A DNA stretch of 64,000 nt from Epichloe hybrida. Taxonomy: Eukaryota > Ascomycota > Sordariomycetes > Hypocreales > Clavicipitaceae. The DNA is taken from assembly GCA_019022495.1 (NCBI GenBank), contig JAFEKR010000009.1, positions 558,001-622,000 of the forward strand, read 5' to 3'. Shown here piece by piece: positions 31,961-41,799 of the stretch. The notes beneath the pieces were generated by a model. The model ran no database searches, had not been told where the DNA came from, and saw nothing but the letters and a program-made list of their open reading frames with translations. A program made the translations under genes and the position numbers. How positions within the stretch are numbered: the first letter of the stretch is position 1; the number at the start of each line of letters is the position of its first letter.

Positions 31961-33014
31961 TATGAGAGTTGTTGGGCTTTATTCCTAATACACAAGGTGT
32001 ACTCAGATACAGAGAATGAGAAGAAAGCGGCGATTGACTGCAAAAATTTGAAGAGGAAGAGATTGATTTCAAGAAGTTCATTGCGATATACGTTAATAAA
32101 TACCTCGATCCGACCCAAGGTCTTGCACTCCGGCCGAAAACGGGACGATCGAAGAGAAGAAGCTGCAGTGGTCATCAACATCTATTCGGCCGGTATTACC
32201 CTATACTTTGTGCATACCTGCTGACCTGCGGCCCTTGTTGTCGTAACAACACATCTTGCATGGAATGCAAGGTTGGCGTCGGCAGGCGAGGCCATTTGCT
32301 CGAATACGGCTACATTCATACGTTCAAGGATATGGTAAGTGGGCAATTCGGCTTCCTTTGTCAAACTGGCCACGTACCTATGCTGCATGATATTCGTCAA
32401 TAAGGAAATGACTCGTTTCTCCCGAGGGCTGCTATAGAGTATACGAAGCAAGTCTAACAAAGAAGTCTGGCTCTGGGACATTAGAATCCACGAGGACCAT
32501 CAGCTCGTGTTAGCTAGCGGCATCAGGAGCTATTGATCGATGTCAGTACATAATCCGTAGATGCTTGAGTAATAACAACGTAAGTTAATGTTAAGGGTCT
32601 GACAGCACAAGGTGAAATAAAGCGGGCCTGATGGGTAGTCGCAAGCGAGACATGGATTGGATTCATAGCATCTGCTGATATGTACATACTCCGTGAGTGG
32701 CTGATGAATCATGGGTGGGACTCACCGCCTTCCACCTTAAAAAGCCTCAACTTGCCCGCCCTGACTTGCCTTGCCCCGCCGCCTTCCCTCAGAATTCTGC
32801 CGCGTCTGCAAACCCCGCCACCAAAAAACTTCTTTGCCACTTATTATTTCAATTCCTGCCATAACAACAGCCCCGTCTGCTACTGCACTCGACGACGTCA
32901 GATCGGCGTGGCCTTTTTTTTCTCAACTTCGCAGACCCATCTCACTACAGTACCGCTGCTTTCTCAACCTCTGAATACAAATCTTTTGCTGTAAATACGT
33001 CTCCGCTTTCCATC
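31961..33014. other. Region between the halogenase relic and REI1
   Basis: Apart from the small ORF at 32182-32481 nothing gene-like is seen. A partial TACTCCGT motif lies at 32687-32694. The C/T-rich stretch 32720-33010 is the probable REI1 promoter and leader. Confidence 0.5.
32182..32481 (-). CDS. Small unrecognised ORF, possibly the first exon of a larger or broken gene
   Basis: This 99-codon frame starts MSQSQTSLLDLLRILYSSPR and has balanced, helical-looking composition (HILERMNVAVFEQMAS) unlike the surrounding non-coding DNA. Residue 88 or so is followed by GGTCAGCAGGTATGC, a plausible splice donor, so the last residues may be intron. I found no clear second exon before the halogenase start. 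It sits head-to-tail with the halogenase relic on the same strand. I do not recognise the family; it may be a remnant of the same former cluster. Confidence 0.35.
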   Translation of the reverse strand: MSQSQTSLLDLLRILYSSPREKRVISLLTNIMQHRYVASLTKEAELPTYHILERMNVAVFEQMASPADANLAFHARCVVTTTRAAGQQVCTKYRVIPAE

Positions 33015-34763
33015 ATGGCCAGTGTCGCCGCCACCACGCCTGCTGGCGCTGGCACCGCTGCATCGCACCCATACACTTGCAACTCGTGCCAGGTCGCATA
33101 TCGCAACATCGACTTGCAAAAGGGGCATATGAAGAGTGATTGGCAGTAAGTGTCTCAATCAGCGCCCTCATATGGTTGACTTTTGGGAATGATTCTCTCT
33201 TCCGAGTTTTGTTTGCTAATATGCCGATGCAGCCGATACAATTTGAAACGTCGTGTTGCTTCACTCCCACCAATTTCCTCGGATGTTTTCTCGGAAAAGG
33301 TCATTCAAGCTCGCGCTTCGTCAGCAGCCGAGGCCGATAAAGCATACTTTGAGCGTGCTTGCGAAGCTTGCAACAAGACATACTACAGTGAAAATGCTTA
33401 TCAAAATCACTTGCTCAGCTCCAAGCACAAAGTCAACGAGACTGCCGCTGGCGGCCCACCGCCCCGTCAAGATGATGAGACCACTTCAGTGATTAGCTCA
33501 ACATTTTCCCTTGGAGAGCCAACTTTAGTCGCCAAGAATGGTCTCGACTCCGACGCCGAAGACGAATTCAACCAAGTCATTGAGAGCCTGCAAAAGACCA
33601 AAGTGTCTGCTGACCAGCGGCCTTCGCCCGTCAACAGACCTTCAAACCCCAGGCTGGCTGCTCACAAGGACGGTGCAGAAGCGGATGATTCCGAATCAAC
33701 GGCACCCCCTCACTCCGCTGCTGAGCCCACTTGGACTTTGAACTCGTGCATCTTTTGCAATTTCGAGTCGCCATCATTACCCCTGAGTGTCCAACATATG
33801 GAGCGATTCCACGGCATGTTCATCCCAGAAACGGCGTATCTGGCCGATTTGGAAGGTCTTGTGAAGCAGCTCCAGCGCAAGGTCAGCAAATACCATGAGT
33901 GTTTGAGTTGCGGCAAGATGAAGTCCACTGTATTTGGTGTGCAAACACATATGCGCGACAAGGGCCACTGCAAGATTCCCTTCACGTCAGAGGAGGACCA
34001 ACTTGCCATTGGTGACTTTTACGATTTCCGAAGCACGTATTCTGATGGTGAAGATGACGAGGATGATGAGGGCTCAGATACGGAAGGAGAAGCACGAGGA
34101 GGTGCCAAGCTTGGCTCGAGAAGAAAAGCAAAGATTGTAGGCGAGGATGGTAAGGAAATGGACGGGGATGAGGATGCCGAAGGCTGGGAGACTGATAGCT
34201 CAGCGTCGTCACTCGATTCCGCCGACCTTACCGCTGTCCCTGCCGAAGGTCACATCCACCAGTATGAACGTCTCAACAAACACCCTCATCACTCAAGTAG
34301 GGATCCTCGCGTCCATCGTCAAGTAGACGGTTACCATTCTCGTGCGCACAAGCACACACACGCTGCGTTTTACGACGACTACGAATTGCACCTGCCGACA
34401 GGCAAGTCGGTGGGTCATCGCTCCTTGAACAAGTATTTCCGCCAGAACCTCAACAACTACCCAACTCCGGAAGAACGGGCTGAGCGACTTGCCATCGAAG
34501 GTGCCGACTCGGATGCCGAGGAGGGCAGCAAGAAAGATCGCAGTGTCGTCCTTCGTAATGGTCAGCGTTTCAAGCGGGACATTGTACCTCGTGGGACTGC
34601 TGGTTTGGCCAATGTAACCGACGAAAAGAAGAAGGAGGTTCGCAAATCTGAGCACCGTGGCCGGGATCTGGAGCAGTTCAATACCAAGAGAACTGACTGG
34701 TCATACGGTAAGAGGATGAACAACCAAAAGACATACTACTATCGTTATGATGGCGGTGGTTAG
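33015..34763 (+). CDS. REI1: 60S ribosome maturation factor Rei1 (ZNF622 family)
   Basis: Exons 33015-33145 and 33233-34763 (87-nt intron) encode 553 aa. Four C2H2-type fingers are visible: one spanning the intron (CNSCQVAYRNIDLQKGHMKSD), one at CEACNKTYYSENAYQNHLLS, one at CIFCNFESPSLPLSVQHME, and one at CLSCGKMKSTVFGVQTHMRD. A very acidic stretch (SDGEDDEDDEGSDTEGE) follows, then the conserved C-terminal block with FYDDYELHLPTGKSVGHRSL and a basic tail. Rei1 is a cytoplasmic factor that probes the polypeptide exit tunnel and recycles Arx1 and Tif6 during late 60S maturation. Length and order match fungal Rei1. The start is the ATG that opens the short first exon, directly preceding the first finger. 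Confidence 0.95.
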
Positions 34764-35931
34764 TCACATAGGTGAAACAGCAAGTAGACGTATGTCATGG
34801 TTGCAATGAAGGCGATTGTTTTTTTGTTATTGCTCTTTTTGACTCGTGCCGTGGTTGACGTGACGTATCTGGTTGGCCATGAATTGAAGCCGAGCTATGA
34901 GCAGGGTTGTGAAAGTTGAAATATAGTCTGCCAACGAATGTTCTCAATGAGTGATTAATTACATGGCTTCTCTATATGTTGGCCATTCTCAAAGAAGGAG
35001 AGTCATGCAATCGATGATGCCGAAAATGCAAAATATCAGAATCGCGGCTCGTCCAATGTCAATGTCAACAAATCCCAGGCTTCATTCATGGTTTGCTGCG
35101 GGGGCGGCATGAGATCAAAGATCTGACGTTAGCGTGCTAAATATAGGTTGTACACCCCACTGTAATATGCTGTACACGTCCCCCTGGGCACCCACCCTGG
35201 GCACCACAGATGCCCAGCCAGGCTGACATGGGCTCAGCTGGCTGGGGCTGCGGAGTGCTGAGATGGGATGGGATTGGATGGGCTTGCCGGGTCCCACTCG
35301 TTGGCCAATCAATGATACAACGAGAGAGAGTACGGAGTACACCGAGAAAGAGGGGAAAGGCGAGTTGAGTTGTTGGATGTCTGACGGGCAATTAGTGCGC
35401 CTTCGTTTAGGCATTGATACGAAATAGGTGAATGCCACCGCATCGAGTATGCAAATTAATTTCCGGCGCTGTGAGAGGCGTCGATGATTTGAATGCAACC
35501 TCTCACTCCTGTCCCGGAAAAGACAACCCGGGAGCTGCAAGACGGGGCCCCATTTGGCCATTGGCAAGGATGTCGGCCAAAACTCAGGGGGGTCAGGAAT
35601 CGGGACTCAGCTTCTTCTTGTTAAGCCAGCCACCCTTTGTTGTTTGAAGTTTCTGACCCTGTGGTCGCGCACCGGCGTTTTTCTTGCGGGAATTGCCTGT
35701 TTATCTGGACTGAACTGAATCAAGGGTCGACGTTTTCCTCTCCTGTTACCATTTTGCCGAACATTTCTCACCTTGTCTGATTCCCGTCACTTGCAAAAAA
35801 CTTGAAAATCTACGACTTGGACCCGCCGCCAATTCAGCTAGCCAGCCTCAAAGGGCAAGAACCGTAGAAACAAGCACGAATCGCAATTCTAATCGTTCAC
35901 TGCTGGACCTGGACAGTAACAGAAGACCAAA
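34764..35931. other. Intergenic region
   Basis: No gene is seen. One TACGGAGTAC lies at 35331-35340. The part from about 35640 on is C/T-rich and is the likely leader of the next gene. A 150-codon minus-strand frame at 35115-35567 lacks recognisable features. Confidence 0.55.
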
Positions 35932-36915
35932 ATGACGCCAAGGCGGATCCAGCTCCTCTCATTGCTGTTTCTCCTTCGCTCGGCACTCGCGTTCGACAGC
36001 GACTTCGGCTTTTACCCGCAAAGGGCCCAGCCGTGCCTCAACTCGGCGTCCAAGGCATCCAAGTGCTCTGGCGCCGACGCCAAAGCCCTCAACACTTGTC
36101 TGTGTGGCAATGGCGGCAACTTCATCGCCCGGGCGGCTCAGTGTCTGGGCAGGCAGGACAAGGCTGATGTCCAGTCGGTGTATAGCACCATGTCCGAGGC
36201 GTGTGCCAACTCGGGAACGCCCATGACGGTCAGCCAGCAGGACTTCTTCGATGCCGCGGCTGGTAAACCCCAAACGACTTCCTCCGCGACGCCGACTTCC
36301 TCCGTGACGCCGACTTCCTCCGCGACTGGGGCTGCGACTGGGACTGTGACTGCGACTGGGACTGCGGCTGCGACTGCGGCTGCGACTGATCCGGCCGCAG
36401 ACAAGAACAACAACAAGCCTGCTGGCGGTCTGTCCAAAGGAGCTGTCATTGGAACTGCGGTTGGCGCAGCTGCCGTGGGAGTCTTGGGCACATTGATCTC
36501 GGTCATGGTCTGCATTAGACGGCGCAGACAGCAGACAGAGGTGGAATCACATCCCATGCTCGGCCAAAGCGACTACTATCACAATACGCCGACTACGTTT
36601 CCACCGAGCGAGCCATCGCCCGGCTTTGGACACTACGCAGCTGATCAGAAGTCTGCTTGGGGAACGACTTCGTCGCCTGGGCTTCATTCGCCTCAAAAGA
36701 GTCCGGCTGCCCAGTTCGGCGCACCTTATGCTGTTCCTCACCACCAGTCCTCCCACGAGACCATGGGGATGATGACGGGCCATCAGTCAGAGACGCATGC
36801 TAACGTGGGACAAGCGTATGAGCTGGACGGATCGAGTGCGCCTGCGCCGGCACCTGCTCATTTGGCGGTGGAAATGGAGGGATCGCAACCACCTAGACAT
36901 CCTGGAATCTATTGA
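35932..36915 (+). CDS. Surface membrane protein with small Cys-rich ectodomain
   Basis: This single exon encodes 327 aa. A signal peptide (about residues 1-20, SLLFLLRSALA) is followed by a roughly 80-residue ectodomain with six cysteines (QPC, SKC, NTCLC, AQC, EAC). A Thr/Ala/Ser-rich stalk built of short repeats, likely O-mannosylated, comes next. One transmembrane helix follows (GAVIGTAVGAAAVGVLGTLI), then a basic stop-transfer sequence (IRRRRQQ) and a His/Pro/Ser-rich cytoplasmic tail of about 130 residues. This layout resembles fungal wall-stress sensors and CFEM-type membrane proteins. The Cys count is six, not the eight of CFEM, so I do not assign that family. A role in sensing or anchoring at the wall is inference. 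Confidence 0.8.
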   Translation: MTPRRIQLLSLLFLLRSALAFDSDFGFYPQRAQPCLNSASKASKCSGADAKALNTCLCGNGGNFIARAAQCLGRQDKADVQSVYSTMSEACANSGTPMTVSQQDFFDAAAGKPQTTSSATPTSSVTPTSSATGAATGTVTATGTAAATAAATDPAADKNNNKPAGGLSKGAVIGTAVGAAAVGVLGTLISVMVCIRRRRQQTEVESHPMLGQSDYYHNTPTTFPPSEPSPGFGHYAADQKSAWGTTSSPGLHSPQKSPAAQFGAPYAVPHHQSSHETMGMMTGHQSETHANVGQAYELDGSSAPAPAPAHLAVEMEGSQPPRHPGIY

Positions 36916-37189
36916 TTCTGCTATTTGAGCGCGTGCATTGGATCATTGTAGGATTGCGATCACATTAGCAGAGGCGTTGCGTTGGTGGCATAGTCTGGCG
37001 TTTCTACAGCGGTCTGTAATAAATATCTCGGGTCTTCAAATGGCATTGCGGCTGATTTGCGAAAAAAAAAAAAAAAAAAATTTGTATGGCCTTTTTAAAT
37101 AATGTACTCGGACAATATCGGTTTGAGGCGAAATGCACAGCGAATGAGAACGACTTGTTTGACCGTTATTAATGATTTTAAGAATCACG
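36916..37189. other. Short intergenic stretch with a poly-A run
   Basis: A run of about 19 A lies at 37062-37080, shortly before the dehydrogenase relic begins. Nothing else is seen. Confidence 0.5.
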
Positions 37190-37739
37190 GGTGGCAAGCT
37201 CGACATTCTTGTGAACAATGCGTGAGTTTTCCTCCCGATTCGAGTAGAGCGTGTAAGCGTGTGCTGGCTGGCTTGTTGCTGTTTTGCGGAATCTTATGAG
37301 CAACGACTAATGCTTCATCATAGTGGTCGCGCACACACCATACCTGCGCTTGACATCGATGTCGACCATGTACGCCAGTCCTTCGAAGCCAATGTATTTG
37401 GTCCCATGGCCATGTGTCAGGTCTTCGCGGGCCTCCTTGTTCCCGCGCGGGGGCTCGTTCTGCAGGTCTCGTCAGTGTTCGTCCGTGATGCACTGCCTCT
37501 TCGCCAGCGGATATGCCTTCACAAAGGGAGCTTTGAACTCTTATTCTCGCGTTCTGCGCATGGAGCTCAAGCCGTTCAACACGAAAAAGAAGCTCACCAA
37601 GTATGCCGAAGTCAGCCTCGTCAGCTACGTGCCAAACGCCATCGTCGCCAAACAAGCCTTTCAGGCACACAACGAACGTGGGAGAGCTTCGCCAGCCCCG
37701 TCCAAACAGCCATCCCAAGTTAGTTCACTGGCAAGGTAG
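37190..37739 (+). pseudogene. Broken short-chain dehydrogenase/reductase (Ayr1-like) fragment
   Basis: Exon-like pieces 37190-37221 and 37324-37739 (102-nt intron, donor GTGAGT, acceptor TCATAG) encode recognisable SDR sequence: GGKLDILVNNA with the NNAG motif at the junction, then FEANVFGPMAMCQVFAGLL and the catalytic-Ser strand (LVLQVSSV). After about 37497 the similarity moves to another frame, which carries the YxxxK active site in SGYAFTKGALNSYSRVLRME. The N-terminal Rossmann segment with TGxxxGxG is absent: upstream of 37190 is AT-rich sequence without similarity. With a missing 5' part and a frameshift between Ser and Tyr it cannot make an active enzyme. The closest family by wording is the acyl-DHAP reductase type, at low certainty. 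Confidence 0.75.
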
Positions 37740-38308
37740 AGCCAGACACGACATCATCGGGACCAAAAGAGGAAAAAAAGGGGGTGCCTAATGATCCGTC
37801 CCCTGTTGCCTAACTTGCATTGTCAAGACTCTGAGTTGAAGAAGAGAGCGTAAACCCACTTTGTTCAAGTCGATTAGTTTGACTTCCAGGGTCTCTATTC
37901 TGAGCAAAGCTTAATCGGAATGTTCTGACTGCGAAATTTTGTGGCGGCTGTTGAGTTTGAAGTCAAATGCGTCGGTTGGTCGTTAAATCGAGTTGCGTTA
38001 TGCGTTTAGACGGACAAGTGTTCTCAGAAGCGTCCTGCCCCCGAATTGTGAATAGTAGACGGCCACGGTAAGGTTTTTTTTTATGGTTTTCTCGAGATGG
38101 TAATCCGTTAAACTCAAGGTAGGCCATGAAACTTTAAGTTGTTCCCGGACTTTCTATTTTCTATAAGATGATCTCCGTCGCTCACCTGGATTGCTTGGCT
38201 GAGACGAAACTTTGACCTTGTCGTGACTGAAGCCGCTTGACTCATATTTGCAATAACCTGGTTTCCACGCTACCTATCAACCACACATTATATCAACACT
38301 TGCTCGAG
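37740..38308. other. Intergenic region
   Basis: This AT-richer sequence has no supportable ORF. It includes the presumed promoter of the following orphan gene. Confidence 0.5.
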
Positions 38309-39407
38309 ATGGTTCTCGTTTCAGCCGCCGAAGAGGTCATTCTACCCGCCGAGGAGGGCGACCTCCTCCGCGCTGGTCTTATCACCGAGAAAGACCCTGG
38401 TGGCTGGCGCAAAGTCCACTGCCGTCTACTCGCAGACGAGTCAGACATCTCACATCTTTGGATCCCGTTAATGCCCATCAGCACCCTCCAAGCGGCCTCT
38501 GTAGGCCTCTACTTCAAGACGATTCCCGCGGAGCTCGTGTCCGCCGCCACCATCGAATACGTCGGCTTCAACAAGACAATGGCCAGGAACATCTGGCTCG
38601 ACTGGGTGTGCCGCCCGTTCGATGTACACGAGTGGCAGCCGACCGACAGGCTGTACGGAGTTGAATTCATGACGTTCATCATTGACGCCCTCGCGCAGCA
38701 ATCCTTCGGGGAGTTTGTCCACAGCACCGACGACACGCTGTGGCTCGAAATCATGTACTTGCATGGCTTGAACATTGAAGCGCAGGTCGACGTCCTGATG
38801 CGCAAGACGGAATGTGAAAAAGAGAGAGCCGCCCACGAGAACGTGGTCAAGAGGTTCTACTCGGCCAAGGATGTCGTCGGCCACGTCTCGACCGAGGCTT
38901 TCCTTCAGTCTCGGCAGCGCCTTCTGACGTGGCACATGCCTGATTGCGAGATGTTGATCAAAGAGAACATTGAGCGGCACTTCCTGTATCTGAAGACGGT
39001 TAGGACCTTGTCCATGAGACGTGTAAGTTGTGGTGCCACGACGTACAAAACTACAGATGTAGTAAACAGGCTGTGACAACAGTCGCATCAGATGACACCT
39101 CATGTGATGATAGATGTAACAATAGCATCCCTTGGCGCCCTGGCAGTTTGTTGTACGTTACGACGACCAGAACTGGAACCAAAAGGGGGAAAAAAAATAT
39201 TCCTCTCATGATTGCCTCGCAGAGAAGATCGTTGTCACGGATGCACAAAGGCTACGCCGCTACATCAACGCAGTCAATCCAGAGATTGCTGATGCCCAAA
39301 TGCATCATATGTCTTTCCGAGCGCAACGACAGGAAACAATTAACAAAAATATACGGATCAGATGCGGCGTAATTGGAAAGGGACATGCGATAGAAGCCAC
39401 GTTTTGA
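38309..39407 (+). CDS. Unrecognised two-exon gene in the accessory island
   Basis: Exons 38309-39022 and 39147-39407 (124-nt intron, donor GTAAGT, acceptor GGCAG) give 324 aa; without splicing the frame stops at 39076. The first exon has clear coding character, with C-ending codons and balanced composition rich in Trp, His and acidic residues (WIPLMPISTLQAASVGLYF, then MARNIWLDWVCRPFDVHEW). The second exon is AT-richer (VVRYDDQNWNQKGEKKYSS) and less certain. There is no signal peptide, membrane helix or motif I know. The start is the first ATG in frame. Its neighbours are a broken dehydrogenase and an LTR-like element, so it may be a lineage-restricted or transferred gene. I offer no function. 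Confidence 0.55.
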
Positions 39408-39488
39408 ATCGGAATAGTGGGACATGACTCGAAGGGACAGAAAGATAGCTTTGCAGGAACAGTATACCTATAAATAGCTTTAGAAAAC

Positions 39489-39692
39489 TGTTAGTATCAC
39501 AGGATTCCTATCAGTAGGATTAATTGGTCAAGACAAAAGAATAGTCGTATTTATTATCAATTTATACATCAAAGGGTTATATGTAGGTCGCGTGACCAAG
39601 GGCCACGCTGGGATCGCGGCTGCGGTTAGCCCGCGCAGGCATCCTTGCAATTTAAGACACGCGAAGGAACTAATGTTATGCTTGTTCCAACA
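39489..39692. mobile_element. Candidate solo LTR of a Copia-type retrotransposon
   Basis: This 204-nt segment begins TGTTAGTATCACAGG and ends CTTGTTCCAACA, the imperfect inverted TGTTAG...CCAACA borders typical of Ty1/Copia long terminal repeats. It is AT-rich at the left and GC-rich in the middle, unlike its flanks. Flanking pentamers (AAAAC and CTACG) do not match, so no target-site duplication is visible; the insertion may be old or the borders wrong. No gag-pol sequence is nearby. Confidence 0.4.
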
Positions 39693-40363
39693 CTACGAAT
39701 TCTCCTTTTTTGTCACATAATAAATTAATTTAACAAAAAAGGGGGAAAGAATAGCAGCGACAGGTCTAACTAATTAATTCAATAGGTCAAGAGGGCCAAT
39801 TTGGTGACTTGGATTAATTGGTTAAGAGGTTGGCTTGTGACGGTTGCGATCAATTAGTCTTATTGGTCTGACTGGTCTGATGACTCTGATGATTTCAGAC
39901 AGGTCGGATGCCTCGGATGAATTGATCTGACGGTTCGATCGGGCTAACTTGGTTCGAGAAGAGGGTCGTAACGATCGGGACCAAACAATTTGACGATTGA
40001 CCTGACGGTTGGATTTAATTTATAAGGCCTAGTTTTATCCCTAGGTCTGCTCTACATAGGTCTTACTAACTTACTAACTTATTATAGTAAGTTATCATTC
40101 GTTATCCTTACTCCTGTCTTCCGCCTCTTTTTCTTATTCTACCACCACGGACCTAGCCCAGGGCCACTCTGTAGGCCTTTCATCCACTGAAGGGGCGCTG
40201 ACGCACCGTAGTTGACCCCGTGTTTCGTCCTTCACCAAAGCCATTTGGCAAGTTTCGTCATCATCTTGACCCAAACACAAGCCTCTCTCCTTCAATACCT
40301 TTTGGACTTCCAACTTTGCGTCACAAACATTAACCATCCATCTTGAAATCTCGAGCACTCGCC
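39693..40363. other. AT-rich intergenic DNA with repeated AATTGGT/GGTCTGA-like words
   Basis: No gene is seen. Between 39770 and 40090 short words recur (TTAATTGGTTAAG, GGTCTGACTGGTCTGATGACTCTGATG, ACTAACTTACTAACTTA), giving a degenerate repeated texture that may be decayed transposon sequence. The LysM gene promoter lies at the right. Confidence 0.5.
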
Positions 40364-40879
40364 ATGTCTCGGTTCTCGCGCTACGACTCTGACGAAGACC
40401 GACTGCCCGAGGGCATGCGCCGGATCGGCTACGATGCCGATACCCAAGTCTACAGCTTTCAAGATAGCGACGGCAGTTACTGGGAAGGCGCACCGGGCTG
40501 CGAATACGGACAGTTGACGCGAGTTGGTGGTGACGCTGCACTCGATGAGGCGGCTGACGCAGAACCCTTCCTGGTGCATGATGGCACGGTGCGGCATACG
40601 TCATGGAGAGCTGAACTCATGCCTCTTCTCAACTTTGGTGTCATTATTGGTGCTTCTCTATTAGGCCTCTTCTGGTATCTCCATTACGCTGCAGGGGGCC
40701 ACGGACAACTGCAGCCCACCTGTTCGCTTGATCAACCAACGTATGTGATTCACCAGGGCGATACATGCTGGGCTATTGTTGAAGGACGAGGCTCGAGTGT
40801 CGATGACATTCTAAGGGCCAACGAAGGTCTAGACTGTGATAGGCTACGTATTGGGTCTATCATCTGCCTACCCGAGTAA
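40364..40879 (+). CDS. LysM-domain protein with single internal membrane anchor
   Basis: This single exon encodes 171 aa. The first 85 residues are acidic and soluble-looking (MSRFSRYDSDEDRLPEGMRR) with no signal peptide. One hydrophobic helix follows at about residues 87-108 (LNFGVIIGASLLGLFWYLH). The C-terminal 50 residues form one LysM fold (YVIHQGDTCWAIVEGRGSS, then GLDCDRLRIGSIICLPE) with the cysteine pairs usual in fungal LysM domains. A type II orientation would place LysM in the secretory lumen or outside the cell. LysM binds N-acetylglucosamine polymers, so a chitin-linked role is possible. Classical LysM effectors are secreted and free; this anchored form is different. The first in-frame ATG was used as start. 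Confidence 0.85.
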   Translation: MSRFSRYDSDEDRLPEGMRRIGYDADTQVYSFQDSDGSYWEGAPGCEYGQLTRVGGDAALDEAADAEPFLVHDGTVRHTSWRAELMPLLNFGVIIGASLLGLFWYLHYAAGGHGQLQPTCSLDQPTYVIHQGDTCWAIVEGRGSSVDDILRANEGLDCDRLRIGSIICLPE

Positions 40880-41799
40880 ACCGCGCTGCGAATTCAGGAG
40901 CTACAAGAATGACCATTCGAGTCTGCAAGGTCGCAACGGTGGCACATGGCACATGGGCCTTGGTATTTCGAACGAAAGGCGGGCTTTGGACAATAAAATG
41001 TCTTTTGCTTTTGTGCCTCGCAGTCGGTGTACTCTATAGCCTGCTGGTCTTTACTACATACAGCTCATGACCATGAGTCCACGACTTGTCCTGTTGGCGC
41101 TGGAGGAAGTGGCATCTTTGTTGGCGCTACGCCCTGAAGACCTGACCAACAACCTGACCATACGGAGTAATGATACCTAAGGCCTGACCCGATCATGCTT
41201 GGTAAGCAAATAAACAAGACCATCATTAAATCAATGTACATATGTTTTCCCGGTACGGAGTAGAATCCCACGCTACAACCTCTGATCTAAGCGAGATTAT
41301 GTCATTCGCACGTTCGATGGCTCGCTTCTGGTGGCTGGGAAGACCCTTGAAGATGGTTCTGTCTTTTTCCAAGAAGGGGGCTGGGAGGGGGAACAGTATT
41401 TATTGTGCGTCTCGGAAGCTCCGTGTCAAGCACTTGTTCCAGTTCCTCATCGCTGCAGCAAAGGTACTCAGCGTCTGACTTGATCTGATCGTCGCGGCCA
41501 ACAAAGCGCGCACTTTTTGCCAACATGGAGACTCTGATCGACAGCGAAGCAGCCAGCGTGGAAAATGCAGACCAATTGATACCCTGCAACGTGCCCCTCC
41601 CTCGTTGAGCGGGCTGGCAGTACGTACAGCTGGCGCGACACCAGACAATCTCGACAAATTTTTTTTTCTGCCGCGATAGAATTTTAGAGGGGTCGCACTT
41701 TTGTCCCTCTCACCGTCTTCTCCCCCACCACCCTCTCATCACCTCTTTTTCTTTTTCCTGATATTTGCCGCTTGAGCGTTGCATAGCGAAGCGGCGAAG
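40880..41799. other. Intergenic region with two TACGGAGTA motifs and a weak minus-strand ORF
   Basis: Motif copies lie at 41161-41169 and 41254-41262. On the minus strand 41589-41302 is open and preceded by a TTGCAG acceptor-like sequence; it could encode RFVGRDDQIKSDAEYLCCSD and a tail, but no ATG-bearing first exon is evident, so it is not called. The importin promoter (C/T-rich, 41700-41760) is at the right. Confidence 0.5.

Noticed and set aside
41302..41657. Small minus-strand gene divergent from importin
   Set aside because: The open frames and splice-like sites are suggestive, but there is no ATG-bearing first exon and no recognisable family; left as a note in the intergenic entry.
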